Positions 14,980 through 23,214 of a stretch of DNA of 64,000 bases are shown in pieces. The notes under the pieces were generated by a model that saw only the letters and a program-made list of their open reading frames with translations, was not told the DNA's origin and ran no database searches. A program made the position numbers and the translations under genes. Origin of the DNA: Streptosporangium subroseum (GTDB taxonomy: Bacteria > Actinomycetota > Actinomycetes > Streptosporangiales > Streptosporangiaceae); NCBI RefSeq assembly GCF_900188345.1, contig NZ_FZOD01000003.1:286044-350043 (forward strand), in the 5' to 3' direction. The stretch's first letter is position 1. Every line of letters starts with the position of its first letter.

Positions 14980-15729
14980 ATGAACCGCACCGCGTTGGCA
15001 CTCGCCGGTCTGGCCGTGCTCCACGTCGGACCCGCCGCGACCTGGCTGCCGGCCGTGCGCCGCCTGCTTCCCGGTCTCGCCGGGGTGGGGACCGCCGACC
15101 ATGTCGCGCTGACCTTCGACGACGGGCCCGACCCGCAGTCCACCCCGCGGTTCCTCGACGAACTGGAGCGACTCGGGTGCCGGGGCACGTTCTTCGTCCT
15201 CGGCGAGATGCTCGAACGCCATCCCGAGCTCGGCCTCCGCATCGTCGCGCGGGGCCACGAGATCGCGGTGCACGGCTGGGGACACGACAACGCCCTCATC
15301 ACCCGTCCGGGCCGGATGGCCGCCGAGATGAGCAGGGCCGCCGAGCTGGTCACCGCTGTCACCGGCGTCGGCCCCACCTGGTACCGGCCGCCCTACGGGG
15401 TGCTCAGCGCGGAGATCCTGATCGCCGCCCGCGGGCTGGGGTTGCGCCCCGTGCTGTGGACCGCGTGGGGCAGGGACTGGACCCGGTCGGCGAGCCCGGC
15501 CTCCGTGCTGGACACCATGACTCCCGGCCTGCGCGGCGGGGCCACTCTCCTGCTGCACGACTCCGACTGCACCTCGGCCCCCGGCTCCTGGCGATCCGGA
15601 CTCGGCGCCCTGCCGGAGCTGGTTGATCGTTGCCGATCCGCGGGCCTGCGGATCGGGCCGCTGCGGGATCACGGTGTCCTCCCCTGCCGTCCGGCCCCTC
15701 GCGAGGTTTACGAGACCACCGCCGTCTGA
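14980..15729 (+). CDS. Polysaccharide deacetylase (NodB domain)
   Basis: A 249-residue protein. An N-terminal hydrophobic stretch (ALALAGLAVLHVG) acts as a membrane anchor or uncleaved signal. The NodB domain starts at HVALTFDDGPDP near residue 42, giving the metal-ligand Asp pair, and the HGWGHD block supplies the two histidines. RPPYG and LLLHDS are the remaining family landmarks. It should remove acetyl groups from an extracellular polysaccharide or N-acetylated sugar lipid. It is divergent from the MGDG-synthase-like gene; a functional pair is inferred from synteny only. No clear ribosome binding site precedes the start because the repeats run up to it. Confidence 0.87.
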   Translation: MNRTALALAGLAVLHVGPAATWLPAVRRLLPGLAGVGTADHVALTFDDGPDPQSTPRFLDELERLGCRGTFFVLGEMLERHPELGLRIVARGHEIAVHGWGHDNALITRPGRMAAEMSRAAELVTAVTGVGPTWYRPPYGVLSAEILIAARGLGLRPVLWTAWGRDWTRSASPASVLDTMTPGLRGGATLLLHDSDCTSAPGSWRSGLGALPELVDRCRSAGLRIGPLRDHGVLPCRPAPREVYETTAV

Positions 15730-15934
15730 AGGCGTAACGATAGAAAAAGCCGCGCCGTACTTTGCGGTGACTTTGATTTCAAGCCGGTTTATGTCGCCCC
15801 CCTGAAAAAAATATTAATTCGCCGAAAACGAGACTGCGGCGAGATATCAAATATTTGCCCAGCTCCCGCCCGATAAACACCAACGAACTACGCCCTCGCG
15901 TTTATAGCGGCCCACAAGGGACAAGCTCAAATTT

Positions 15935-17011
15935 ATGTATTCGGGGGGAGACGACGCACGAGACGTCATGCGTCAGGCACGTCGGGAGGACTTTCCGAAC
16001 GTCGTGCACGAAGCACCCCGGGAGAACCTTCCAGACGCCGCATGCCGGGCACGCCGGGATCACCTTCCGGACACCACGCATGAAGCACCCGGGAAGAACA
16101 TTCCGGACGCCACACATGAAACGCTCCGGGAGAACCTTTCGGACGTCGCGCATGAAACACCCCGGGAAGACCTCTCGGACGCCGCGCGTCGAGCACGCCG
16201 GGAGAACTTCCCGGTCGCTTCACGGCTGCTGCCGCGCAGCCACCGCCACCACCTCCTCGCGGTGTACGGCTTCGCGCGGTTCGTCGACGACATCGGAGAC
16301 GAACCCCAGGCCGAGGATCCGCTCCGCCTGCTCGACGACGTCGACGCCGACCTCGACCGCCTGTACGCCGGGCAGGCTCCTCGCCTGCCGGCCGTCAGCG
16401 CTCTCGAACGGGCCGTCGGGACCTGCTCCATCCCCGCTCGGCCGTTTCGCCGCCTGGTCGAGGCCAACCGGGTCGACCAGAGCGTCAGCCGATACGACAC
16501 CTTCGACGACCTGCTCGCCTACTGCGAGCTGTCCGCGAACCCCGTCGGGCACATCGTGCTGCACGTGTTCGGCATGGCCACCCCGGCGCGGCTCGCCCTG
16601 TCCGACCGTGTGTGCTCGGCGCTGCAGGTCATCGAGCACTGCCAGGACGTCGGTGAGGACTACACGCGAGGCCGCGTCTACCTGCCGGGCGAGGACCTGC
16701 GCCGGTTCGGCTGCGTCGAGAGCGACCTCGCCAAGGTCGTCACCCCCACCCGGCTGCGTGGCGTCGTCGCGCTCCAGACCGAACGGGCCAGGCGGCTGCT
16801 CCACGAGGGAGATCCGCTCGTCTCCTCTGTGACGGGCTTCACCCGCTTCGCCGTCGCGGGCTACATGGCGGGCGGCCTGGCCACCGTCGCGGCGCTGACG
16901 CGGGCCCGGTACGACGTTCTCGGGCATGCCGTACGCCCGCGCCGCACGAGGTTGCTGACGGAGTGGCTGCGGATCCTCAGCAGAAGGAGGCCCGGCCGTG
17001 GAGATCTCTGA
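15935..17011 (+). CDS. hpnC: Hydroxysqualene synthase HpnC
   Basis: A 358-residue trans-isoprenyl diphosphate synthase of the squalene/phytoene family. The core starts at ARRENFPVASRLLPR. The first Asp-rich motif is FARFVDDIGDE (about residue 112) and the second EHCQDVGEDYTRGRVYLP (about residue 235). HpnC converts presqualene diphosphate to hydroxysqualene. The first 85 residues are a repeat expansion of its own ARRENFPVAS segment and are not part of the usual family length. An AT-richer 200-base promoter region precedes it. The start is uncertain: the ATG at 15935 has AAGGGA 13 bases upstream, and an ATG at 15968 has GGAG 17 bases upstream. The 3' end overlaps hpnD by 14 bases. Confidence 0.92.
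   Translation: MYSGGDDARDVMRQARREDFPNVVHEAPRENLPDAACRARRDHLPDTTHEAPGKNIPDATHETLRENLSDVAHETPREDLSDAARRARRENFPVASRLLPRSHRHHLLAVYGFARFVDDIGDEPQAEDPLRLLDDVDADLDRLYAGQAPRLPAVSALERAVGTCSIPARPFRRLVEANRVDQSVSRYDTFDDLLAYCELSANPVGHIVLHVFGMATPARLALSDRVCSALQVIEHCQDVGEDYTRGRVYLPGEDLRRFGCVESDLAKVVTPTRLRGVVALQTERARRLLHEGDPLVSSVTGFTRFAVAGYMAGGLATVAALTRARYDVLGHAVRPRRTRLLTEWLRILSRRRPGRGDL
15977..16228. repeat. 36-bp repeat x7 at the hpnC 5' end
   Basis: Seven 12-residue units such as APRENLPDAACR, ARRDHLPDTTHE and TPREDLSDAARR run in frame. The seventh, ARRENFPVASRL, is the native start of the HpnC domain, so the array appears to be repeated duplication of that codon block followed by divergence. Confidence 0.85.
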
Positions 17012-18125
17012 CGCGTACCAGCACTGTGAGCAGGTCGTCCGCGAGAAGGCACGGAACTTCTCCTACGGCCTCCGGCTGCTGCCGCCCCCCAAGCGCCGCG
17101 CGCTCAGCGCCGTCTACGCGCTCGCACGACGGATCGACGACATCGCCGACGGGGACGAGCCGGTCGAGCAGCGCCTGGCCCACCTGGCCACCGCGCGGGC
17201 GGCGCTTAACACGGCACGGCCCGAGCTCGAAGAGCCGGTGCCGTACGCACCCATCGCGGCACGGTCTGATTCCGAAGACCCGGTGCCGCTCGGGCATGCC
17301 ACGGCGACGTCCGGTTCCGGAGACCCGGTGCCGGTCGCGCTGAGCGCGGCACGATCCGATCCCGAAGACCCGGTGCCGCTCGGACACGGCGCGGCGACGT
17401 CCGATCTCGAAGCCCCGGCGCCGCTCGGACACGGCATGGCGACGGCCGATCTGGAAGACCTGGTGCCGTTCGCACTGAGCACGGGACCCCCCGGTCTCGA
17501 GGACCCGGTGCTGGTCGCGCTCTACGACGCCGCCCGCCGCTACCCTCTCCCGCTCTCCGCGTTCGAGGAACTGATCGACGGGTGCGTCGCGGACGTGCGC
17601 GGGACGACCTACCGGCAGTTCGACGAGCTGCTGTCGTACTGCCGGAGCGTCGCCGGGTCGATCGGCCGGCTGTCGCTCGGCGTCTTCGGCACCGAGGACG
17701 CCGATGAGGCGGTCCCCCTGGCGGACGCCCTCGGGGTGGCGCTGCAGATCACGAATATCCTCAGGGACGTACGCGAGGACCGGCTGGCCGGGCGGATCTA
17801 CCTTCCGTCCGAGGACCTCGAACGGTTCGGATGCACCCTGGACATCGACTCCTCCGGCAGGTTCACCGACCCGCCGGATCGGCTCGTCGAGCTGATGCGG
17901 TTCGAGGCCGACCGGGCACGCGGCTGGTTCCGCGACGGCATGCGCCTGCTGCCCACGCTCGACGGACGCAGCGCGGCGTGCACCGCGGCGATGGCCGGCA
18001 TCTACCGGTGCCTGCTCGACCGCATCATGTCGGATCCCACCGAGGCGCTGGCCGCACGGCTGTCACTGCCTCCGTGGAGGAAGGCGATGGTGGCGGCACG
18101 CGCCCTGGCGGGGGCGGGCCGATGA
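16998..18125 (+). CDS. hpnD: Presqualene diphosphate synthase HpnD
   Basis: A 375-residue squalene/phytoene synthase family member that condenses two farnesyl diphosphates to presqualene diphosphate. The first Asp motif is ARRIDDIADGDE near residue 45. The second is ILRDVREDRLAGRIYLP near residue 255. AAGGAGG lies 7 bases before the GTG start. An insertion of six 15-residue repeats (residues 79-168) splits the helical core between LATARAAL and the native DPVLVALYDAARR, making the protein about 90 residues longer than the family norm. The stop overlaps hpnE as ATGA. Confidence 0.92.
   Translation: MEISDAYQHCEQVVREKARNFSYGLRLLPPPKRRALSAVYALARRIDDIADGDEPVEQRLAHLATARAALNTARPELEEPVPYAPIAARSDSEDPVPLGHATATSGSGDPVPVALSAARSDPEDPVPLGHGAATSDLEAPAPLGHGMATADLEDLVPFALSTGPPGLEDPVLVALYDAARRYPLPLSAFEELIDGCVADVRGTTYRQFDELLSYCRSVAGSIGRLSLGVFGTEDADEAVPLADALGVALQITNILRDVREDRLAGRIYLPSEDLERFGCTLDIDSSGRFTDPPDRLVELMRFEADRARGWFRDGMRLLPTLDGRSAACTAAMAGIYRCLLDRIMSDPTEALAARLSLPPWRKAMVAARALAGAGR
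17232..17501. repeat. 45-bp repeat x6 inside hpnD
   Basis: Six in-frame 15-residue units, each starting with a DPVP-like tetrapeptide (for example DPVPLGHGAATSDLE). They lead directly into the native DPVLVALYDA, which has the same beginning. The likely source is duplication of the native codons. The insertion falls where HpnD proteins have a loop between helices. Confidence 0.85.
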
Positions 18126-19450
18126 GGGAGGCTCCGGTCGCGATCATCGGTGGCGGGCTGGCGGGCATCGCCGCCGCCATCGCGCTCGGGGAGGCCGGCC
18201 ACACCGCCACCCTGTACGAGGCTCGGCCGAGGCTGGGTGGCGCGACCCATTCGTTCGCGCGGAACGGGATGATGGTCGACAACGGCCAGCACGTGTTCCT
18301 CCGCTGTTGCACGGCCTACCGCGGACTGCTCGACCGGCTCGGCGGCGCCGGGCGCGTACACGTCCAGGACCGGTTCGACGTGCGGGTGCTCACCTCGGCG
18401 GGACGGTGCGAGCGGCTGCGGCGCGGAGTGCTGCCGGGGCCGTTCCATCTGTTGCCCGCGCTGGCGAGGTATCCGCTCCTCAAACCCGCCGATCGGCTGC
18501 GCGCGATGCGGGTCTCGCTGGCCCTTCGCCGGCTCGACCCGACGGACCCGGCGCTGGACCGGACCGATCTCGGAAGCTGGCTGGCCGCCCACGGGCAGAG
18601 CGACGCCGCGCGACGCGCGCTCTGGGAGCTGTTCGCGATGGCGGCCCTGAACGTCGGTGTCGAGGGCGCGGCCCTGGGTCCGGCGGCGATGGTCTTCAAG
18701 ACCGCGCTGCTCGGCCGGGCGGACGCCGCCGACATCGGGGTTCCCTCCGTACCCCTCGGTGAGCTGCACGGCACCGCGGCGCAGACCGCGATCGTGCGCC
18801 GCGGCGGTGCCGTACGGCTGTCGGCGAAGGTCACCGCCGTGGAGACGGGCCCGGCGATCATGGTGGACGGCACCCGGATCAGGGCGTCGGCGGTCATCGT
18901 CGCCACACCTCATGAGCAGGCCGCGACCCTGGTGCCCGGCGAGGCCGTACCCGGCAGGGGGCTCTGGAGCGGCCTGGACGCGAGCCCGATCGTCAACGTG
19001 CACGTCGTCTACGACCGGCGGGTCACCCGAGTGCCGTTCGCCGCGGTCGTGGACTCACCCGTGCAGTGGGTGTTCGACAAGACGCGCGCATCGGGGCTGC
19101 AGGACGGCCAGTATCTCGCGATCTCGGTCTCGGCGGCGGAGCGCTGGATCGACATGCCCACCGCGCAGGTGCGGGCCGTGTTCGTGCCCGCGATCGAGCG
19201 GCTCTTCCCGGCGGCGTGTCAGGCCCGGATCATCGATTTTTTCGTCACGAGGGAACGTCGCGCCACCTTTCGCCAGGGTCCTGGCAGCGGCGCGCTCCGT
19301 CCCGGGGCCGCCACCCGGTGGCCCGGACTCTTTCTCGCCGGCGCGTGGACCGACACGGGCTGGCCCGACACGATGGAGGCGGCCGTGCGCAGCGGGCTCA
19401 ACGCGGCTTGTTTGGTCAGGCAGCATCTGAAGAACGAGGCCGCCCGGTGA
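18122..19450 (+). CDS. hpnE: Hydroxysqualene dehydroxylase HpnE
   Basis: A 442-residue FAD-dependent amine-oxidase/phytoene-desaturase-type flavoprotein. The N-terminal FAD-binding motif is VAIIGGGLAGIAAAIAL, followed by YEARPRLGGATHSF, and the C-terminal flavin region is FLAGAWTDTGWPDTMEAAVRSG. It reduces hydroxysqualene to squalene, completing the three-step HpnCDE route. It overlaps hpnD (ATGA at 18122) and the next gene (GTGA at 19447), showing tight translational coupling. Confidence 0.93.
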   Translation: MREAPVAIIGGGLAGIAAAIALGEAGHTATLYEARPRLGGATHSFARNGMMVDNGQHVFLRCCTAYRGLLDRLGGAGRVHVQDRFDVRVLTSAGRCERLRRGVLPGPFHLLPALARYPLLKPADRLRAMRVSLALRRLDPTDPALDRTDLGSWLAAHGQSDAARRALWELFAMAALNVGVEGAALGPAAMVFKTALLGRADAADIGVPSVPLGELHGTAAQTAIVRRGGAVRLSAKVTAVETGPAIMVDGTRIRASAVIVATPHEQAATLVPGEAVPGRGLWSGLDASPIVNVHVVYDRRVTRVPFAAVVDSPVQWVFDKTRASGLQDGQYLAISVSAAERWIDMPTAQVRAVFVPAIERLFPAACQARIIDFFVTRERRATFRQGPGSGALRPGAATRWPGLFLAGAWTDTGWPDTMEAAVRSGLNAACLVRQHLKNEAAR

Positions 19451-20460
19451 CCGCGGTCATCCCGCCGTCGGTCGGGGCCGCGCGCGGGCTCGTGGAGCCC
19501 GTGCTGCGGGATGCCGTGGCCCGGCTCGATCCGCTGACCGCACGCGTCGCGAGCTATCACCTCGGCTGGACCGATCCGGCGGGAGGGCCGGTCTCCTCGG
19601 GAGGCAAGGCGCTGCGTCCCGCCCTGGTCATCCTGTCGGGGAGAGCGGCCGGGGGAAGCGCGGAGCAGTACCTGCCCGCCGCCGCCGCGGTAGAACTCGT
19701 GCACGCGTTCTCGCTGCTCCACGACGACATCATGGACGGCGACCGCATGCGGCGGCACCGGCCGTCCGCGTGGACCGTCTTCGGCTGCTCGGCGGCCATC
19801 CTGGCCGGCGACGGCCTGCTCTCGCTCGCCGGGGAGCTGCTGCTGGAAGACGGCGCGCCCGGCCGCGTACGGGCCGCGCACCGCCTGTCCATCGCCACCC
19901 GGGAGCTGGTCGCGGGCCAGGCGCTCGACCTGGAGTTCGAGCTGCGCTCCGATGTGAGCTTGGACGAGTGCCGGGAGATGGCCACGCTGAAGACCGGCTC
20001 CCTGCTGGCCTGCGCCTGCTCGATCGGCGCGACGGCGGCGGGCGGTCCGGCTCCGCTGGTCGCGGCCCTGACGGCGTTCGGAACCGAGGCGGGCCTGGCC
20101 TTCCAGCTCACCGACGACCTGCTGGGCATCTGGGGAAGCCCCGAGGTGACGGGAAAGCCGGTGCTGTCGGACCTGCGTTCCCGCAAGAAGTCACTTCCGG
20201 TCGTCGCCGCGCTCACCAGCGGCACGGCGGGCGGCGAACGGCTCGCCGGCCTGCTGGCCGGTTCGGAGCCGCTCGCCGAGGCCGATCTTCAGGAGGCCGC
20301 CCGGCTCGTCGAGGAGACGGGCGGGCGATCCTGGGCCGAGACGGAGGCCAAGCACCGGCTCGACGCCGCCGAACGCCATCTCGCCGATGTCGACATGCCC
20401 GCGGACGTCCGTGCGGAATTCCTGGACATCGCCCATTTCCTCACCTCCCGAGGCCACTGA
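19447..20460 (+). CDS. Polyprenyl (probably farnesyl) diphosphate synthase
   Basis: A 337-residue trans-prenyltransferase. The first Asp-rich motif is LLHDDIMDGDRMRR near residue 97 and the second LTDDLLGIWG near residue 223, with conserved GGKALRP upstream and KTGSLLACA between them. It supplies the C15 (or longer) diphosphate used by HpnD; product length cannot be fixed from sequence. It is placed inside the hopanoid operon by a 4-base overlap with hpnE and lies one base from shc. A GTG start is used. Confidence 0.9.
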   Translation: MTAVIPPSVGAARGLVEPVLRDAVARLDPLTARVASYHLGWTDPAGGPVSSGGKALRPALVILSGRAAGGSAEQYLPAAAAVELVHAFSLLHDDIMDGDRMRRHRPSAWTVFGCSAAILAGDGLLSLAGELLLEDGAPGRVRAAHRLSIATRELVAGQALDLEFELRSDVSLDECREMATLKTGSLLACACSIGATAAGGPAPLVAALTAFGTEAGLAFQLTDDLLGIWGSPEVTGKPVLSDLRSRKKSLPVVAALTSGTAGGERLAGLLAGSEPLAEADLQEAARLVEETGGRSWAETEAKHRLDAAERHLADVDMPADVRAEFLDIAHFLTSRGH

Positions 20461-20461
20461 C

Positions 20462-22327
20462 ATGACCACCGTCGCCGCGCCCACTTCCGCCGCGCTCGCC
20501 CTCGACGCGGCGTGCGACCATCTGCTCGATCTCCAGTCGCCCGAGGGGTGGTGGAAGGCCGAGCTGCAGACGAACGTGACCATGGACGCGGAGGACCTGC
20601 TGCTCCGGGAGTTCCTCGGCATCCGCACCGAGGAGGACACCGCGGAGGCGGCCCGGTGGATCCGCTCCGAGCAGCGCGACGACGGTACCTGGACCAACTT
20701 CCACGGCGGGCCGGGCAACCTGTCCACCACGATCGAGGCGTACACGGCGTTGCGGCTCGCCGGTGACCGGACCGACGCGCCGCACATGTGGGCCGCGGCC
20801 CGGTTCATCCGGGAATCGGGCGGGATCGAGGCCAGCCGGGTGTTCACCCGGATCTGGCTGGCGATGTTCGGGCAGTGGAGGTGGGAGAAACTCCCCGTCC
20901 TCCCGCCCGAGATGGTGTTCCTGCCGCCGTGGTTCCCGCTCAACGTCTACGACTGGGCCTGCTGGGCCCGGCAGACGATCGTGCCGCTCACCATCGTGAG
21001 CGCGCGCCGCCCGGTGCGGCCGCTCCCGTTCGACCTGGCCGAGCTGCGCACCGGGCGTCGCGTCCGGCCACGTCCGCGCGGGGTGTTCACCGCTCTCGAC
21101 CGCGCCCTGCACCGCTACGAACGGCGTCCCGTCCCGGGCCTGCGGCAGGCGGCGCTGAGACGGGCCGCCGAGTGGATCGTGGCGCGGCAGGAGTCCGACG
21201 GGTCCTGGGGCGGCATCCAGCCCCCGTGGGTGTATTCGCTGATCGCCCTGCATCTTCAGGGCTACCACCTCGACCACCCGGTGATGAGAAAGGGCATGGC
21301 GGGGCTCGACCGGTTCACGATCCGCGACGAGAAGGGCCGCAGGCTGGAGGCCTGCCAGTCTCCCGTCTGGGACACCGTTCTCGCGGTCAACGGCCTCCTC
21401 GACGCGGGCCTCCCCGACGACCATCCCGCCCTGGTCAAGGCCTCCGGCTGGCTGCTCGCCGAGGAGATCCGGAGCCCTGGTGACTGGTCCGTACGACGGC
21501 CGTCGCTGCCGCCCGGCGGCTGGGCGTTCGAGTTCGACAACGACGGCTACCCGGACATCGACGACACCGCGGAGGCGATCCTCGCCCTCCGCCGCGTACG
21601 CCATCCGGACGTCCGGCCGGCCATCGACCGCGCCGTACGCTGGATCACCGGCATGGCGTCCCGCGACGGCGGTTTCGGGGCCTTCGACGCCGACAACACC
21701 CGTGAGCTCTGCAAGAAGCTGCCGTTCTGCGACTTCGGCGCGGTCATCGACCCGCCGACCGCCGATGTCACCGCCCACGTCGTCGAGGCTCTGGCGGCGG
21801 AGCAACCCGACTCCCCCGTCGTACGGCGGGCCGTCGTCTGGCTGCTGAAGGCGCAGGAGGCGGACGGATCGTGGTTCGGCCGCTGGGGGGCCAACCACGT
21901 GTACGGCACCGGCGCCGTGCTCCCCGCGCTCATCGCGGCGGGCGTACGGCCCGGCAGCCCGTGCGTGCGGCGGGCCGTCACCTGGCTGGAACGGCACCAG
22001 AACGGCGACGGCGGCTGGGGTGAGGACCTGCGTTCGTACAGCGATCCCGCCTGGATCGGGCGCGGCCACTCGACACCGTCTCAGACGGCGTGGGCGCTTC
22101 TGGCGCTGCTCGCCGCCGGGGAGCGTTCACCGGCGGTGCGCGGAGGCGTGGAGTGGCTGGTCGGTCACCAGCGGGCGGACGGCACCTGGGACGAACCGCA
22201 CTTCACCGGGACCGGGTTCCCCGGCGACTTCTACATCAACTATCACCTCTACCGGCTCGTCTTCCCGATCAGCGCGTTGGGCCGCTACGTGCGCTCGGGC
22301 GACGAGGTCCCGGAGGCGTTGACGTGA
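20462..22327 (+). CDS. shc: Squalene-hopene cyclase
   Basis: A 621-residue class II triterpene cyclase. The protonating DxDD motif is present as YPDIDDTAEA near residue 365. Several QW repeats are visible, for example QESDGSWGG, QEADGSWFGRWG, QNGDGGWGED and QRADGTWDEP. WVYSLIAL and GGWAFEFDN are further family blocks. It cyclises squalene to hopene/hopanol at the membrane. The length is normal for the family and there is no repeat insertion, unlike its operon neighbours. Its stop overlaps the hpnG start. Confidence 0.96.
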   Translation: MTTVAAPTSAALALDAACDHLLDLQSPEGWWKAELQTNVTMDAEDLLLREFLGIRTEEDTAEAARWIRSEQRDDGTWTNFHGGPGNLSTTIEAYTALRLAGDRTDAPHMWAAARFIRESGGIEASRVFTRIWLAMFGQWRWEKLPVLPPEMVFLPPWFPLNVYDWACWARQTIVPLTIVSARRPVRPLPFDLAELRTGRRVRPRPRGVFTALDRALHRYERRPVPGLRQAALRRAAEWIVARQESDGSWGGIQPPWVYSLIALHLQGYHLDHPVMRKGMAGLDRFTIRDEKGRRLEACQSPVWDTVLAVNGLLDAGLPDDHPALVKASGWLLAEEIRSPGDWSVRRPSLPPGGWAFEFDNDGYPDIDDTAEAILALRRVRHPDVRPAIDRAVRWITGMASRDGGFGAFDADNTRELCKKLPFCDFGAVIDPPTADVTAHVVEALAAEQPDSPVVRRAVVWLLKAQEADGSWFGRWGANHVYGTGAVLPALIAAGVRPGSPCVRRAVTWLERHQNGDGGWGEDLRSYSDPAWIGRGHSTPSQTAWALLALLAAGERSPAVRGGVEWLVGHQRADGTWDEPHFTGTGFPGDFYINYHLYRLVFPISALGRYVRSGDEVPEALT

Positions 22328-23214
22328 ACGGCCTGTTGATCTGCGCCGCCCTGGGAATCGAGGCGCGAGCTGTGCGAGGCGGCCTCTCGCGGGCCTCACG
22401 GGATAATCTCCCGGGCACCTCACGAAACGACCTCCCACGCGCCGCACGGGATGACCTCCCGAAAGCCTCGCAGGACAGCCTTTCGCGCACCTCACTGGGC
22501 GACTTCCCCCAAATCTCGGGGGACGGCCTGTCAGCCGAGGACGTGGAGGTGATCCGGATCGGGATGGGCCCGGGCCGGGCCGCGAGCGCGGCGGCGCTGC
22601 TCCCTTCGACGGGAGCGGTGGCGGTGGTCGGCTTCGGCGGAGCCCTCGGCGGGTGCCTGCGCCCGGGGGACGTGCTGGTGGCGAGCGAGGTCCGCTTCGA
22701 GGGGCGGGTGCTGCCCTGCTCCTCGGCGCGTTTCCTCGCCGAGGAGCTGGCCCGGGCCGGCCTGCCCGCACGCAGCGGGCCGCTGGTCACCTCCGGTCAC
22801 ATCGTGACGGGAGCCGAGCGCCGCAGGCTCGCCCGCGAAGGGGCGCTGGCCGTCGACATGGAGACCGGACCGCTGGCGGGTGCGGCGGCAGACCGGCCGT
22901 TCGCCGCCCTGCGCGTCATCGTCGACACCCCCGCCGTCCCGCTGATCCGACCGGCCACGATACGCGGCGGCATCACGGCGTACCGCACGCTGCGCCGGCT
23001 CGGCCCGATCCTCGCTCGCTGGGCGGCCACCACCGACCTCCCCTACGTACCGCTCACCGAGCGACCGCCGCCGACCCACCGCATGCCGCACCCGGACGTC
23101 GAAAAGACCATCCGCATGCCGCAAACGCACGGTGAAAAGACCATCCGCATGCCGTCCACGCACGGTGAAGAGACCAGTCGGTTCACATCGCTCAAGGAGG
23201 TGCAATCCATATGA
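22324..23214 (+). CDS. hpnG: Adenosylhopane nucleosidase HpnG
   Basis: A 296-residue nucleoside-phosphorylase-fold protein. It begins LLICAALGIEARAV and continues VEVIRIGMGPGRA, AVAVVGFGGALGGCLRPGDVLVAS and the active-site region LAVDMETGPLAGAA. HpnG removes adenine from adenosylhopane to give ribosylhopane. Two in-frame repeat arrays are added: six 8-residue units after residue 23 and three 11-residue units near the C-terminus. Both ends of the gene overlap neighbours, and AAGGAGG for hpnH lies inside its last codons. Confidence 0.9.
   Translation: MNGLLICAALGIEARAVRGGLSRASRDNLPGTSRNDLPRAARDDLPKASQDSLSRTSLGDFPQISGDGLSAEDVEVIRIGMGPGRAASAAALLPSTGAVAVVGFGGALGGCLRPGDVLVASEVRFEGRVLPCSSARFLAEELARAGLPARSGPLVTSGHIVTGAERRRLAREGALAVDMETGPLAGAAADRPFAALRVIVDTPAVPLIRPATIRGGITAYRTLRRLGPILARWAATTDLPYVPLTERPPPTHRMPHPDVEKTIRMPQTHGEKTIRMPSTHGEETSRFTSLKEVQSI
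22393..22536. repeat. 24-bp repeat x6 inside hpnG
   Basis: Six in-frame 8-residue units (ASRDNLPG, TSRNDLPR, AARDDLPK, ASQDSLSR, TSLGDFPQ, ISGDGLSA) separate the first beta strand from the rest of the HpnG fold. The preceding GGLSR may be the seed of the array. Confidence 0.85.
23083..23181. repeat. 33-bp repeat x3 at the hpnG 3' end
   Basis: ATGCCG landmarks fall at 23083, 23116 and 23149. The units encode MPHPDVEKTIR, MPQTHGEKTIR and MPSTHGEETSR just before the end of HpnG, an extra tail outside the catalytic fold. Confidence 0.85.

Noticed and set aside
15977..16228. CRISPR-like array in hpnC
   Set aside because: Repeats are adjacent without spacers, diverged, and keep a reading frame into the enzyme.
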